Positions 1 through 10,876 of a DNA stretch of 64,000 nucleotides are shown here, piece after piece. A model generated the notes under the pieces. It was given only the letters and a program-made list of their open reading frames with translations. It searched no databases and was not told the DNA's origin. The stretch lies in contig NC_081340.1 in the NCBI RefSeq assembly GCF_022539665.2, positions 2,666,001 to 2,730,000 of the forward strand, read 5' to 3'. Made by a program: the position numbers and the translations under genes. The stretch is from Daphnia carinata (lineage: Eukaryota > Arthropoda > Branchiopoda > Diplostraca > Daphniidae). Position 1 is the stretch's first letter, and each line of letters begins with the position of its first letter.

Positions 1-1634
1 TCAGCGCAGAAGCTAAAGCGGCTTCCAAACTGCCGCAATCGAAGGCTCCCCACCCTGGTTGTTTTTTTTTTTTGTTTTGTTTTTTCCTTCAAGGCTGCGG
101 CCTCATTTCCACAGCGGATAAGGAGAAGAAGAAAAATGAAAAATAAAAGTTTTGTATTCCACTAGATATGTAGAAGCCTCGTCTATTGTGTGTCCAACAA
201 TCAAGTTCAGCGTCCTGGGAGACTTATACAGCGGCCGATCGCCTCATTTGCATACTGTGTACCAATACACGAATTTATCACGCAATGGATTTCACGAGAG
301 AGACGCACGGCTATTTGGCCATGAAAGAGGCAGCGACCGGAACAAGTGGGGCCAAACGGACGGATGTCCTTCGCCATTTTTTTTCTTGCCCTCCCCCCCC
401 CCCCCCCTTTGCAGTTTCAAATCTGGATTGGGTTTTGCTACTCTTGTCACTTTAAAAGGCACAACGGGCTTTAAAAAAAAAAAATATAATCGGCCAGCAA
501 ACGGACGACCTTAAGAGATCAGTGCAAATATACGCGAAAGTGGGTTACGACGGGCCGTGTACCTCACGGGGACGAATATATTTCAGATGCGCCTGCGAAT
601 CGCATGGCCTTATTTTTATCGGTCGGGCCAGGTAAAAGAAATAAAGTTTCAGTCGCCTTGTGGCAAAAAAAAAAATAAAAACAACGCCCAGTCCAGCGAA
701 TACAAAAGCAGCATCAACAACAAAACCCAATCTATTCGGGTTCACCTTGGAAAAAAAAATGAGAAGCTATCATCACCGAGAGGGATGATTTGCCTCACCT
801 CTCTCCTGCCTTGAACTTCTTTTTCTTGCTTTCGCAAGATTTTGCTGACCAAGTAGAGAGCACATTTGCATTCTTTTCCTTTCGCATTTTTAAATCGACC
901 ATTTCCCACATTTTTAAGGGTAATTTTGCAAATGTTGAGGGATTCCATGCCATCTGTTGCAAGTTCGCTACTCTGCCAAGTCAAAAATCAGATTAATAGA
1001 TGTCTCTGCGTCTCCATCAACGAAACTTAATCTAACTTTTGAAACACCGAAAAAAGTAATAATTCAATTTGATATTCGGCGTTTCCAACACTTACATTTC
1101 TCATTCGAAATTCACGCAAAATGTAATAGGGTAGTTTCTGATAACGCAGCTGTTACCTCGCAGACAGGATCATATTTACGATGAGGTTAAGATTTTTGAT
1201 CTTCATTAGTTACCACCTTTTTCAAGGACGTTGAAGCATGCCATGTTTAACGTTTATCGCCACTTTCTCTTTCAGTTACGAATATCTCCATACAACTAGT
1301 TAATGAAAATATTCGTTTCTCGAAAATCATATTCGTTTTTCATGGTTGCATGCTCTTCAACCCCCTACTGGTCATTAAATCAATTGCTCTGTTTACAAGG
1401 CTGCTTGCCAAAAGGGACATCTATAATTAACTTTAGCCAGCCCACAAACACTACAGTAACATTATTGTCTGCAGGTATTTACTTTCTCTAGTGTGTTTCA
1501 AGCTTTCCACGCAGGGACGGAGTTGCCAACATCATTCTCTCTAACTGGCTGCTCTTTTGTTGTTTGCAAGGACAATCTTGCCTATTCTGCTGGACGTTCC
1601 TTGACCAACATATTGTGACTATTCCAAGAGCAGA
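1..1634. other. Upstream region with homopolymer tracts, no gene supported
   Basis: No reading frame here looks like a conserved protein and none continues across plausible splice sites. The sequence holds low-complexity tracts: a T run near 61-72, a run of 15 C at 393-407, and A runs near 473-484 and 666-675. The last few hundred bases presumably hold the promoter and 5' UTR of the AASS gene that starts at 1635. I saw no tRNA, rRNA or transposon end. Confidence 0.5.
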
Positions 1635-4600
1635 ATGCTTGTTTTGCTGTTAAATAGGTCTCCTCTTGAGGCTTCTCATCGTTTCCATAATCTCCTAAGG
1701 AATGGAGGCTCAAGAGCCATTGCTTCCAGGTCTTATGCTGATGTCAAGGGAAAGGTATTTACAATAGAATATAATGCAAGCCATTTAAAATCTAATGAGG
1801 ATGTTATGGGGATGCTACAGATCTTGGCCATCAGGAGGGAGGACCAGTCAGTTTGGGAACGCAGGGCACCTCTGTCACCCAACAATGTGAGGAAACTAGT
1901 CCGAGCTGGAGTCAAGGTCCTGGTGCAGCCATCCAACAGGAGGGCTTACCCCATGCAGGCTTACGCCAACGCCGGCGCCATCATCCAAGAAGACATTGGA
2001 GAAGCTCCGGTCATCGTCGGAGTCAAGCAAATCCCCATCGACTTTTTGCTACCCAACAAGACTTATTGCTTCTTCTCTCACACCATCAAGGCTCAAGAGG
2101 CCAACATGCCCTTACTGGATGCAATGTTAGAGAAGGTAGTGTTGTACATTGCCACTTATCAACTTTCAATTCCCCAATTCATTTCCCATTGTGTCTATAG
2201 AACATCCGACTGGTCGACTACGAGAAAATGATGGATGAAAACGGCCACAGAGTAGTCGCCTTTGGTAAATATGCTGGCGTGGCCGGTATGATCAATATTC
2301 TTCATGGTCTAGGTCTACGACTCCTAGCCCTCGGCCACCACACCCCGTTCATGGTGTGAATAGCATTCTAGACACCTTTTCCTTTTGAAGCTACTTCTAA
2401 CGCTTCTTTCCATTTCTTTTTCATTAGCATATTGGGCCAGCGCACAATTATCGTAATTCTGGCATGGCTCGTCAAGCCGTTCGTGATGCTGGGTTTGAAG
2501 TCGCCATAGGTATGTTGCCCAAATCGATCGGACCGCTCACCTTTGTATTCACGGGATCTGGCAATGTTTCACAAGGTGCACAAGAAATATTTCAGGTAAA
2601 ATTTCTTTTCTGATAGCCACCATCCACTTGATTTCATATTTATATATATTTTTTTTTTTGTGTGTGTGTGTGTGTGTGTGTGTAAACATTTTCAGGATTT
2701 GCCGCACGAGTACGTCCCACCGGACATGCTCCAGAAAGTGGCCGATCACGGAGCCACCAACAAGATTTACGCCTGCGAAGTTAGCCGACGCGACCATCTC
2801 ATCCGAATTAAAGGCGGTCCGTTTGACGCCAACGAGTACAACGAGTACCCCAGCCGCTACATTTCCGTCTTCAGCAAAAAGGTATATCAATACCACTTCC
2901 TCAATCATGAAAAGCCGCCCTCTTTCTGTATGTCGTCGATGTAGATTGCTCCCTACGCCTCGGTAATCATCAATGGAATTTACTGGGCGCCTAACTCACC
3001 GAAACTCATCACGATTCCCGATGCCAAAGTACTTATCCGTTCATCTCAGAGTCATTTACCGTGGGTGCAGACATCGTTAGGCTCACCACCTTTGCCGCAC
3101 CGTCTCCTTGCCATTTGCGATATTAGTAACATCAATGCTTGCAAAAAGTCTGAAATCAGTTGACTCATGTCAGTTTTATTTATTAATAAGGTGCTGATCC
3201 TGGAGGTTCGATTGAATTCATGAACGAGTGTACGACAATCGATAATCCCTTTTGTCTCTACGACGCCGAACAGCATAAGGACACGAAGAGGTGTAGTTCT
3301 ATAATTCGAACGTTGCCTCTTCAACCCATTTTTTAAATATAATTTTTAAAAAATCTTTTTGCAGCTTTAAAGGACCTGGAATTTTAGTCTGCTCCATCGA
3401 CAATATGCCAACGCAGTTGCCACGTGAAGCTACCGACTTTTTCGGTGATTTGCTCTTACCGCACATTTTTGATGTTTTGCAATCGGATGCAACCCGTCCG
3501 TTCGAAGATCACAAGTTCAGTAGTGTCATTGAGGGTGCAGTCATCACTAGCAACGGCATACTTACCAAGAACTTTGAGTACATTCAAGATCTGAGGAACC
3601 AACGCGCGTATGTTCCATGTAGCTTCCTAATTTTATGGACTTTTGATCAATTTCTCTTCTTTTCCGAAGCCGAACGAAGCATCGTATCGTCGGCGATTAC
3701 GACGCACAAACTAAGCGAGTTCTTCTGTTGGGAGCCGGATATGTCTCCGCTCCCGTTGTCGAGTACCTGACCCGATCCAACGACGTTGCCGTTTATGTTG
3801 GTGAGAACCCAACTTATTTTTTTGTTCGTTTTTCTTTTACAACTAAATGTGTCATCGTTTGGGAATAGCATCGGCATTGAGAGATGAAGCGGACAATCTG
3901 GCCCGTCGTTTCCCTCGAACTGAACCCGTCCTGTTAAACGTCGAGGAGCGTCCAGATTTGCTGAAGGAATTTATTGGTAAAGCGGACGTGGTTGTTTCGC
4001 TGTTACCCTACGCTCTGCATCCTCTTGTGGCCGAGCAGTGCATCGCTTCCAAGACAAACATGGTGACCGCGAGCTATCTTTCGCCGGCAATGAAAGAACT
4101 GCACCAGAGCGCCGTCGATGCCGGTGTGTCTATTGTTAATGAAGTTGGTCTTGATCCTGGCATTGATCACTTGCTGGCCATGGAGTGCTTCGAAGAAGTT
4201 CATCAGGGTGGTGGCAAAGTCAAATCTTTCGTGTCGTACTGCGGTGGCCTTCCGGCTCCTGAATGCTCAGACAATCCGCTACGCTATCGTTTCTCCTGGA
4301 GTCCTCGTGGGGCTCTTCTCAACACCGTTTCTAGCGGTCGTTTCCTCAAGGACGGCAAGGTCTGATTCTTCACTTCTTCCTATTATTATTGTTATCATAA
4401 TTAGTAGTAGTTTTAAATCAGCCCATAATCAATATCACGTTATTGCATTCTTTACAGGTTGTGGAAATCCCTGCAGGTGGGTCCTTGTTAGAAAAAGCGG
4501 AAAAACTGGACTTTTTGCCCGGCTTTGCATTCGAAGGTTTCGCTAATCGCGATTCGCTCGACTACGTCGAACATTACGGCATCCCGGAAGCGCGGACCGT

Positions 4601-5290
4601 GTTTAGAGGAACTATCCGCTACGCCGGATACTCGGATCACATTCTCGGACTCATCCAGCTGGGCCTCATCAGCCCAGAGCCCCATCCTTGCCTCCATCCG
4701 GGCGGTCCGGACATTACGTGGAGGCAGTTCATGTGCAGTCTGGTCGGCATCACCGACACCAACATCTTTTACGACAACTTGAAGAACCAATTGTTCGAGC
4801 GGACCGGCCGCAATGCCAGCCGTGTTAAGGCGATGGAAGACTTAGGCTTGCTCTCCGAAGAATTGGTTATTAAATACGGCAATCCCATCGATACGATTAG
4901 TAAGTGAAGTCAATTGTCTACTGTTGCTCTGGTGTGATAATAATTATTTTCATTCAATTAGGCCAATATTTATCAAAGCGACTTGCGCTGGGGCCGTCAG
5001 ATCGTGATCTCGTGGTTCTACGCCACGAAATTGATATTCTTTGGCCGGATCAGCGCCACGAATTGCGCGGCATCAATTTGGTTTGCTACGGCCAGTCTAG
5101 CAGCGACGGATACTCGGCCATGGCCCGCACCGTCGGCTATCCGGCGGCCATCGCCACCAAAATGATCCTCGACGGCGAAATCCAACGCAAGGGCATGGTC
5201 TTGCCCTTCATTCAGGACATTTACAGGCCAATGCTGAAGCGACTCAAGGCCGAGGGCATCGTCGCCCAGGAAAAGTCCACTTGGATTTGA
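1635..5290 (+). CDS. AASS: Alpha-aminoadipic semialdehyde synthase (bifunctional LKR/SDH)
   Basis: Mitochondrial enzyme that joins lysine and 2-oxoglutarate to saccharopine and then cleaves it to aminoadipic semialdehyde and glutamate. Eleven exons: 1635-2135, 2201-2353, 2428-2595, 2696-2881, 2945-3125, 3191-3290, 3365-3607, 3670-3800, 3869-4359, 4458-4899, 4962-5290; total 974 codons, close to the human 926. The first ~40 residues are Arg/Ser-rich with few acids, fitting a mitochondrial presequence. The lysine-ketoglutarate reductase half begins near residue 65 ([17 protein letters not shown]). The saccharopine dehydrogenase half carries the nucleotide-binding [16 protein letters not shown] and the family strings [28 protein letters not shown] and YCGGLPAPE. 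Whether 2992-3050 is fully exonic is the least certain point: an internal 49-bp GT-AG intron is possible there, but retaining it aligns better with the family length. Confidence 0.95.
2659..2683. repeat. (TG)n microsatellite in AASS intron 3
   Basis: About 12 uninterrupted TG units directly after a T run, ending 12 bases before the acceptor of the exon that starts at 2696. It lies in the polypyrimidine region of that intron, so length changes could alter splicing strength. Confidence 0.9.
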
Positions 5291-5910
5291 ATCTCTCTTA
5301 AAGCTTTTGGTTGCAAACTCATTCTCTAGGAACGTTAAATACTCATGCGATTAGGCTAAAAAATTTTCATTTAAATCCCATACGGAAGCTTACTGGTGTT
5401 CCAAGAAAAAAAATTGTTAGCGTGGAGGGAACGCTTTGCTTAGTTCTCATTAACCCAGGGTCCCAGCCAACGAAACAGATACGATATTAAAATTGAATTG
5501 ATATTGCATATCAATCGATTGGTATTAAAGGTTGTGCTTCTTTAAGTTCATATTTTTTATTTAATAAATGTGATGAGGATAGTTTATAGGTTACTTGCTG
5601 TCTAACAGCACAAATTTGTTAGGAATGACTGCTGAATCTCGAAAGTTTTTCTTTGACTGACTTAAAGATCAAAAACCAAACTCATTAGAATATTTTATTT
5701 TTGTTGTTCTTTAATTCAATTTCAATGATGTGTTTCTCAATAGGAAACTTTGTTCAGCTCAATTACGTTTAAAATAAACTGCTGTGGGAAAAATCTATTG
5801 TTTTATATTTCTTGGGTCTTCAATTCTTCATAGCCTCTTGGGATTTAAATTGCAACTTCGGAAGTTGTAATACTTGGTAATGGCAACGCCAAATTAGAAG
5901 CAGACGAAAA
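5291..5910. other. AASS 3' UTR and GatC/POLG2 promoter interval
   Basis: A 620-bp AT-rich stretch between the AASS stop and the GatC start. AATAAA occurs at 5573-5578, a plausible AASS polyadenylation signal, and again near 5774. The remaining ~150 bp must hold the promoter of the downstream gene pair. I see no coding sequence. Confidence 0.5.
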
Positions 5911-6357
5911 ATGTCCGTCATTCAACGTGCAAGATTTGTTTCTTTGAATGGCAAAGTTTTTTCACTTATTTTCAAAAATTTTAGTTCGGCGTTTCCAAAA
6001 GAACCAATTATTGTAGAATTAAAAAATGAGCTTGCCCCCGCTGAAATTGATACGAAGACCATAGAACATTTGGAGCGATTATCGCTCGTTGATTTCGCGA
6101 ATCGCGAGGGCATTAAACGACTAGAAGACGCCATTCAGTTTGCGAACCGAATTCATTCGGTAGACACGACCAACGTGAAACCCTTAATAAATGTTTTAAG
6201 TGATGAATATATTCAGTCAGTGAGAGAAGATTGTGTGACGGAGGGTAATGCCAGGGAAGAAATTCTGTCAAATGCTGCCGTGACAGAAGAAGAATATTTC
6301 TTTGCCCCACCAGGGAACATAGCCCTTCCAGACAAAGACTGTTCCTACAAAAACTGA
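5911..6357 (+). CDS. GatC: Glutamyl-tRNA(Gln) amidotransferase subunit C, mitochondrial
   Basis: Small subunit of the mitochondrial GatCAB complex, which converts Glu-tRNA(Gln) to Gln-tRNA(Gln). Single-exon frame of 148 codons. Residues 1-35 are basic and hydroxyl-rich, consistent with a mitochondrial presequence. The core has the family pattern IEHLERLSLVDF, EDAIQFANRIHSVDT and VKPLINVLSDE; the last string matches the region of GatC that wraps between subunits A and B. The C-terminal tail has ILSNAAVTEEEYFFAPPGN, resembling the usual LxNAPxxxxxYFxVP motif. The stop codon is only two bases from the ATG of the next gene, with no room for a promoter. Confidence 0.93.
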   Translation: MSVIQRARFVSLNGKVFSLIFKNFSSAFPKEPIIVELKNELAPAEIDTKTIEHLERLSLVDFANREGIKRLEDAIQFANRIHSVDTTNVKPLINVLSDEYIQSVREDCVTEGNAREEILSNAAVTEEEYFFAPPGNIALPDKDCSYKN

Positions 6358-6359
6358 AT

Positions 6360-7594
6360 ATGAACTTTAAAAAAATAGTCGAGCATTGTGTCAAACACAG
6401 ATTTCTGAGTCCAAATCTCAACCAGCTCTCATTCCTTGGTGATGCTTTACAGCGAAGAATTGAACAAGAGTGGTATACAAGCAATGTGATTCAAAACACT
6501 AACTGCCTGTTTATTCATAACAGTGCAATAACCCAAATCAATGTAGAACTCGTTCAATTACTTGTAAATGCTCGAACCTTTATGGGCTCTGATAGTTCTA
6601 TTAGTCTAGCTAGTTTAACGTCTGTAAAAAAAACCACAAAACCAATGAAAGACTTCACTACTGTGTCAGATTTGATTGAGGCCCTTCCAAACACCCAACT
6701 GAATCTTTGTACTCTTACCCCACCTGCCCGCGTGATCGATGAGTTTATTCATCTGCAAAAAATAAGACGCCGATGGTGGAAATCGTATCTTCAACAACCC
6801 GTACTTCTTAACGCTACGAGCGTCGCTGTAAACGATAAGAGTGATCCATTTTTGGAACAGAAGATTGAGTTTGGCTCTTCAGATCTAGGATCCCAACCCC
6901 TTGAAGTGCTGAAACTTTACAAGCCGGAAGCCTTTGATCATTGGCAGGTTACTTAAATTGTTTAAATATTGTCTTCTTACCATGCCTGTTATGATATGTA
7001 TTTTTTTCCAGTTAAGTGATGACATTAAAAAGTCGCTGTTGGTCAAATTCCAGCGGAAATCCTCTTGGCCTTCTCTGATCACGTCCCAGGTTGAATTGGA
7101 GTTGGCCGTTTTTTTCTTTCTTGCGGACGCCTTCTTCATCAGAAACAAAGCGTAATTGTTATATTGTAAAAAATTTTATTAGTTACTTCATCCATTCTGT
7201 TCCTGCAATAGATCTGTACTTTCCCTTCATAAATCACTGGCACCGTATGCGGTGGGTGTTGTGGTTGAAGGCTCTCCTAGCCGAATTGTTGAGCTAGAAG
7301 ATCTTCGTCGCTTAATGAGTCTGGAATTCAAACAGTCGAAAATTCCAGTCTTACCATTAAGCGCATCTTGGACAACAGCCCAGTGTGACGCCAGGGGATT
7401 GAATTATTTAATATTTCTATCTGATTCAACTCTGGAGCAAGGAATTTGCGGTCTTCGTAGTAGAGACACTTCGCTACAGGTAATTGGAGAAGCACAGAAG
7501 TAAAAGAATTTATCTTGATCTATCGTTTCGTTTACAGGAGCAAGTGCATGTAAGCGACGTAGTGGAACGGCTGAAAAAGTTTCTCGTTAAGTAG
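6360..7594 (+). CDS. POLG2: DNA polymerase gamma accessory subunit (POLG2-like)
   Basis: Processivity subunit of the mitochondrial DNA polymerase, related to class II aminoacyl-tRNA synthetases. Four exons: 6360-6947, 7012-7151, 7212-7479, 7538-7594; 350 codons, about the size of insect versions. The start ATG follows the GatC stop after two bases and lies in another frame. Evidence for family: an N-terminal stretch with FLGDALQRRIEQEW, then a C-terminal anticodon-binding-like domain with LHKSLAPYAVGVVVEGS and GLNYLIFLSDSTLEQGICGLRSR. The first 16 residues (basic, few acids) may serve as a mitochondrial signal but this is weak. Identification is by overall pattern and the GatC partnership, so slightly less certain than GatC. 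Both proteins act in mitochondria. Confidence 0.85.
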
Positions 7595-8212
7595 TTATTT
7601 CTTAATTTATGTCGGATTGTTGTTAAGAAAAATTTTGCCACAAACAATCGCTGATCCATTGGAATCCTACCCGTCAAATTTGTTCGCTTTTGTTTTATGC
7701 ATGGAGCTGCGGTGTCCATCTAGTTTTTGTGTACTGTTCGGACCATGACAACATGAAACTAATGTTTCTTATGATATCCTGGGAAAGCGACAAAAAAAAA
7801 ACAGAACTTAAATTCATCGTTCCGAAAGGATTCCAGGTAACAATAGATTCGTGAATACTTTATAATCATCGGTTTAAACGACACTTTTCTCCATCGTGTT
7901 TAACCGGTATCCTCGTTAATAAGATGAAAACCACTCGTACGCTTTCCTCTTTGATAACAGAAGATTATTGTACTACAATACCCCATCTGCTAAGCAGCCT
8001 GAGTTGTTTCAAGATTAAACAACAGTCATCAAGAACAAACAAAAATTGGTAATTTATTTGTGCAAATATTCTAAGTAGAAACGTCTTAGCCTCGTTAGAC
8101 GCTTCCAAAACACAGGCAAAAAAATTGGCACAACAATTGTAAATTAAAATAACTTGAATACCAAAGAGGTGCATCCGGAAAATCTGTTTCCTACTACAAA
8201 GACCGGAGATGG
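7595..8212. other. Convergent 3' ends of POLG2 and the zinc-finger gene
   Basis: About 620 bp between two stop codons facing each other. It should contain both 3' UTRs. Small open frames on the minus strand here (for example 7965-8174) show no conserved pattern. Nothing else recognised. Confidence 0.5.
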
Positions 8213-10004
8213 CTAGCTGTGGTGTATTGTCAGCTTATGGCGATTAAGGTTTCTGGTGTTCGCCAACTTCTACGGTTGAAAGGTAAGCAGTTTCAAAAAT
8301 TAATAGCGGCCACACGATTAATCTTCGCAAAACATTTACCTTATGACAGATGTCACATGTGAGGCGATTTGGCTTTTCCTCCTTGTGACTTTGACTTGAG
8401 TGTTTTCTGAGATTTGAAATATCAGATGCCCGCTTAACGGGAGGACGTATTAACATTAGAATCGTTAAAATATTATTTAACAGGTAAATTATTACGTATT
8501 CACAAAAGGGGCATTTGCTCCAAGTAATTGGATCAGTATGAATTAACTTATGGCGAGCAACTGCGTTCTTTCTAGAGAATTTCTGTAAAAATTAATTCGA
8601 ATTATCCGCGAGCGATAATAGATTTTTAAAATATAAGCACCTTGTCACAAACATCACATTGATAGAATCCGGCACTTCCATTTGTTTTACCTTCCGATTG
8701 TAAGTATTTTGGCTGTTTTTGATTGTATTCCGATGCATCGGGGACGATAGCGAACTTTGGATGGTACTGCTTTGCTTTAGGTTGGCGCAATCTTGCCCTT
8801 TCGGTTCCTTCATCCAACTGGTATTTGCCATAGACATGAACTACTCCTGTGAAATTCTGCCGAAAATTTGCGTATGCACTTTTGGAATAACAAAAATGTC
8901 AACGTACATGAACAACCTTGCAATTCGGATAATGGTTAGGCGGATCGCACGGCCTATCACAATAATCATTGTCGGTGTCATTCTCGTTGAAGCCATCATC
9001 GTTGGACGCACTGCCATTTGAAACTGTGCCGTTGGAAACACTGCCATTTGAGACACTGTCGCTGGAGACGTTATCTTTTGAGAAGTTACCATTAGCGCCG
9101 TGGGTGTTTGACGCGTTATTGCAGGATTCACTATTAATTGGTAAGTCATCACAAGAGAATTCAGCAGTAGAATATTCGCTTTCGGTACTGGAAGATGAAA
9201 ATCGTCCTTTGTGGCGGTTGCGGGTGTTGTAGATGTAGGTTCGTATGACATTTGTGACTTCTTTCAACGACAATTTAACAGCGTTTCTTCTAGCCCTCTT
9301 TATCTTGGTAAAATATGCACATGTGATTTCTGTCAACAAGAGCGAATCACAGTATCAGTTTTTTTTAATGTCAAAGCTAATTTTAAAATACCATAGAGCC
9401 GCTTAAATTGGGCTTTCGTAACGTGTTCCGGCATACGAGTGTTGAAGTATCCATTTGGAAATGAAGCTTGCACCAAACAACCAATAAAACGAACACATGA
9501 CGACTGTTTTGCCCTGATGTCTTGAAGTTGGCTCTAGAATGTTATAAATAGCATGTATAATCTTGGAATTTCGTGAGAAAAGAACAATTTCAATACTTCA
9601 CTTAAAGGGATTAGCCCCAAATTATCAAGCTGATCACAATGTGCAGCATTGTCAACCTAAATATTCACAATAAGTTTCAACCAAGCATTCACATGATTGA
9701 AAAATAAACTTATCTTAGCCTTACCTCTTGAGGGAGTAAAGATTTCCTCCTTACCCTTCGAGCCCTAAATTGTGCCCATAATAGTTTATTTTTGCGGAGT
9801 AGCTCATCATGTTGAGCTAGTTTTATATCATAGGCATTAACTTTAAGGAAATTAAGTATTTTTAATCATTAGTATTGGTAAGATTGGGTATGTTTTTAAA
9901 AGGTGCTTAAACGAACCTCTTGACACCACGTTGTCCACCCTCTCATTTAAAACTTTAATTTCTTCCAGCAGCTCTATTTCCTTTGCTAAATGGTTTTCTA
10001 CCAT
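8213..10004 (-). CDS. Coiled-coil protein with three C-terminal C2H2 zinc fingers
   Basis: Probable nuclear DNA- or protein-binding factor; I do not recognise the family. Nine exons in transcription order: 10004-9917, 9840-9725, 9656-9597, 9533-9392, 9329-8917, 8856-8641, 8582-8496, 8432-8340, 8269-8213; all GT-AG, 423 codons. Residues 1-60 are heptad-like and highly charged (LAKEIELLEEIKVLNERVD), suggesting a coiled coil. A cysteine-containing basic segment follows around residues 88-170. Residues ~185-270 are Ser/Asn/Asp-rich with short SNG repeats. Three fingers sit at the end: CDVCDK...H-x3-H, CPFCEY...H-x4-H and CDICHK...H-x4-H. An intron cuts each finger at the same place, two residues after its second cysteine, always phase 0. 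The start ATG is the first in frame; an upstream non-coding exon is possible. Confidence 0.8.
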
Positions 10005-10116
10005 TTTCAAAATTCGGTGGCACAGGGGTTATCAATAAACCAAACCAGACAAGTTGCAAGTTACTAGAGATGCCTATTATCGATATATTAAAATCGGAAA
10101 ACACGACAGACATGCA

Positions 10117-10196
10117 TAAGGCAATCCTTTTTACAAAAAAAACGCTTTTTTTCTGTTTTACTGCTATTGCCATCTATCGGTCAGATTTCTAGTGAA
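10117..10196. repeat. Solo terminal-repeat fragment
   Basis: The stretch from AAGGCAATCC through an A run, a T run and GCCATCTATCGGTC copies the outer ~75 bp of the terminal inverted repeats found at 10718, 15678 and 60316, with several substitutions. Only one end is visible, so it is probably a decayed relic. Confidence 0.6.
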
Positions 10197-10204
10197 TTCT
10201 CTAC

Positions 10205-10310
10205 ATACACTGACCGAAAAAAAATTTTAAGCCCGACTAAATAAGCCTGACTAAATAAGCCCTACTTTTTTCGGTCGGGCTTAAATTTTTTTTCTGAAAA
10301 AATTGACACA
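10205..10310. repeat. Small palindromic repeat with duplicated 13-mer
   Basis: Left arm TTTTAAGCCCGAC pairs with right arm GTCGGGCTTAAA; outer CTGACCGAAAAAAAA also has a partial partner near TTTTTTCGGTC. Between them GACTAAATAAGCC occurs twice in direct tandem. The structure looks like a miniature foldback element; no target-site duplication could be fixed. Confidence 0.5.
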
Positions 10311-10717
10311 CATCGAAATTGGTTGAGTATCACAGGGTGTACTCAAAATTGAATGCTGATTCCGAATAAACTCCTATTTTTTATATGAAGTTAATTGTTT
10401 TTGAAATACACTGAGTATTTGACTCAATGCTAGCGCGCCAGTACGCTGCAGCGCTAGTGCGATGCTTATTTTGCTGGGCTTATTTTAAAACCTGGCCAAA
10501 CAGTATTTCCACTAGATGGCGCTGCAGATTCATCAGCCTCTAGCGTGTGAAATGGAACTATTGTAATTTTTTGTTGTCATGTGATTCTCATTGTTTACTT
10601 TAATTTTACGTTGACAACGCGTATTTGAGTTTCCCTCGTCTGAACGCTATCGTTATTTCTTTTTTTTTTGTTTTTACCTCCACCTCTATTATCGATGTGC
10701 AAATATTGCACTGCTTA

Positions 10718-10874
10718 TGGCAATCCGTTTTACCCCCCCCAAAAAAAAAATATCGATCTTTTTTTCTGTTTCACTGCTATCGCCATCTACCGGTCGATAG
10801 CAGTAAAACAAAAAGAATGGCCGCTATTATTTTTTTTTTTTTTTTTTGGGGGGGGGGGGGTAAAACGGGTGCCA
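10718..10874. mobile_element. MITE-like element with TA target-site duplication
   Basis: A 157-bp element bounded by TA on both sides (10716-10717 and 10875-10876). Left end TGGCAATCCGTTTTACCC and right end GGTAAAACGGGTGCCA are imperfect inverted repeats; each continues into C/G and then A/T homopolymers. The interior holds a palindrome around GCCATCTACCGGTCGATAGC. The same terminal sequence bounds the larger elements at 15678 and 60316, so this is a non-autonomous relative or, alternatively, the left end of the large element that runs to 15678. TA duplication fits the Tc1/mariner superfamily, but no transposase is visible. Confidence 0.7.
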
Positions 10875-10876
10875 TA

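Noticed and set aside
2992-3050. Extra 49-bp intron within AASS exon 5
   Set aside because: A GT-AG pair exists, but removing it leaves the linker much shorter than in the family; retention aligns better.
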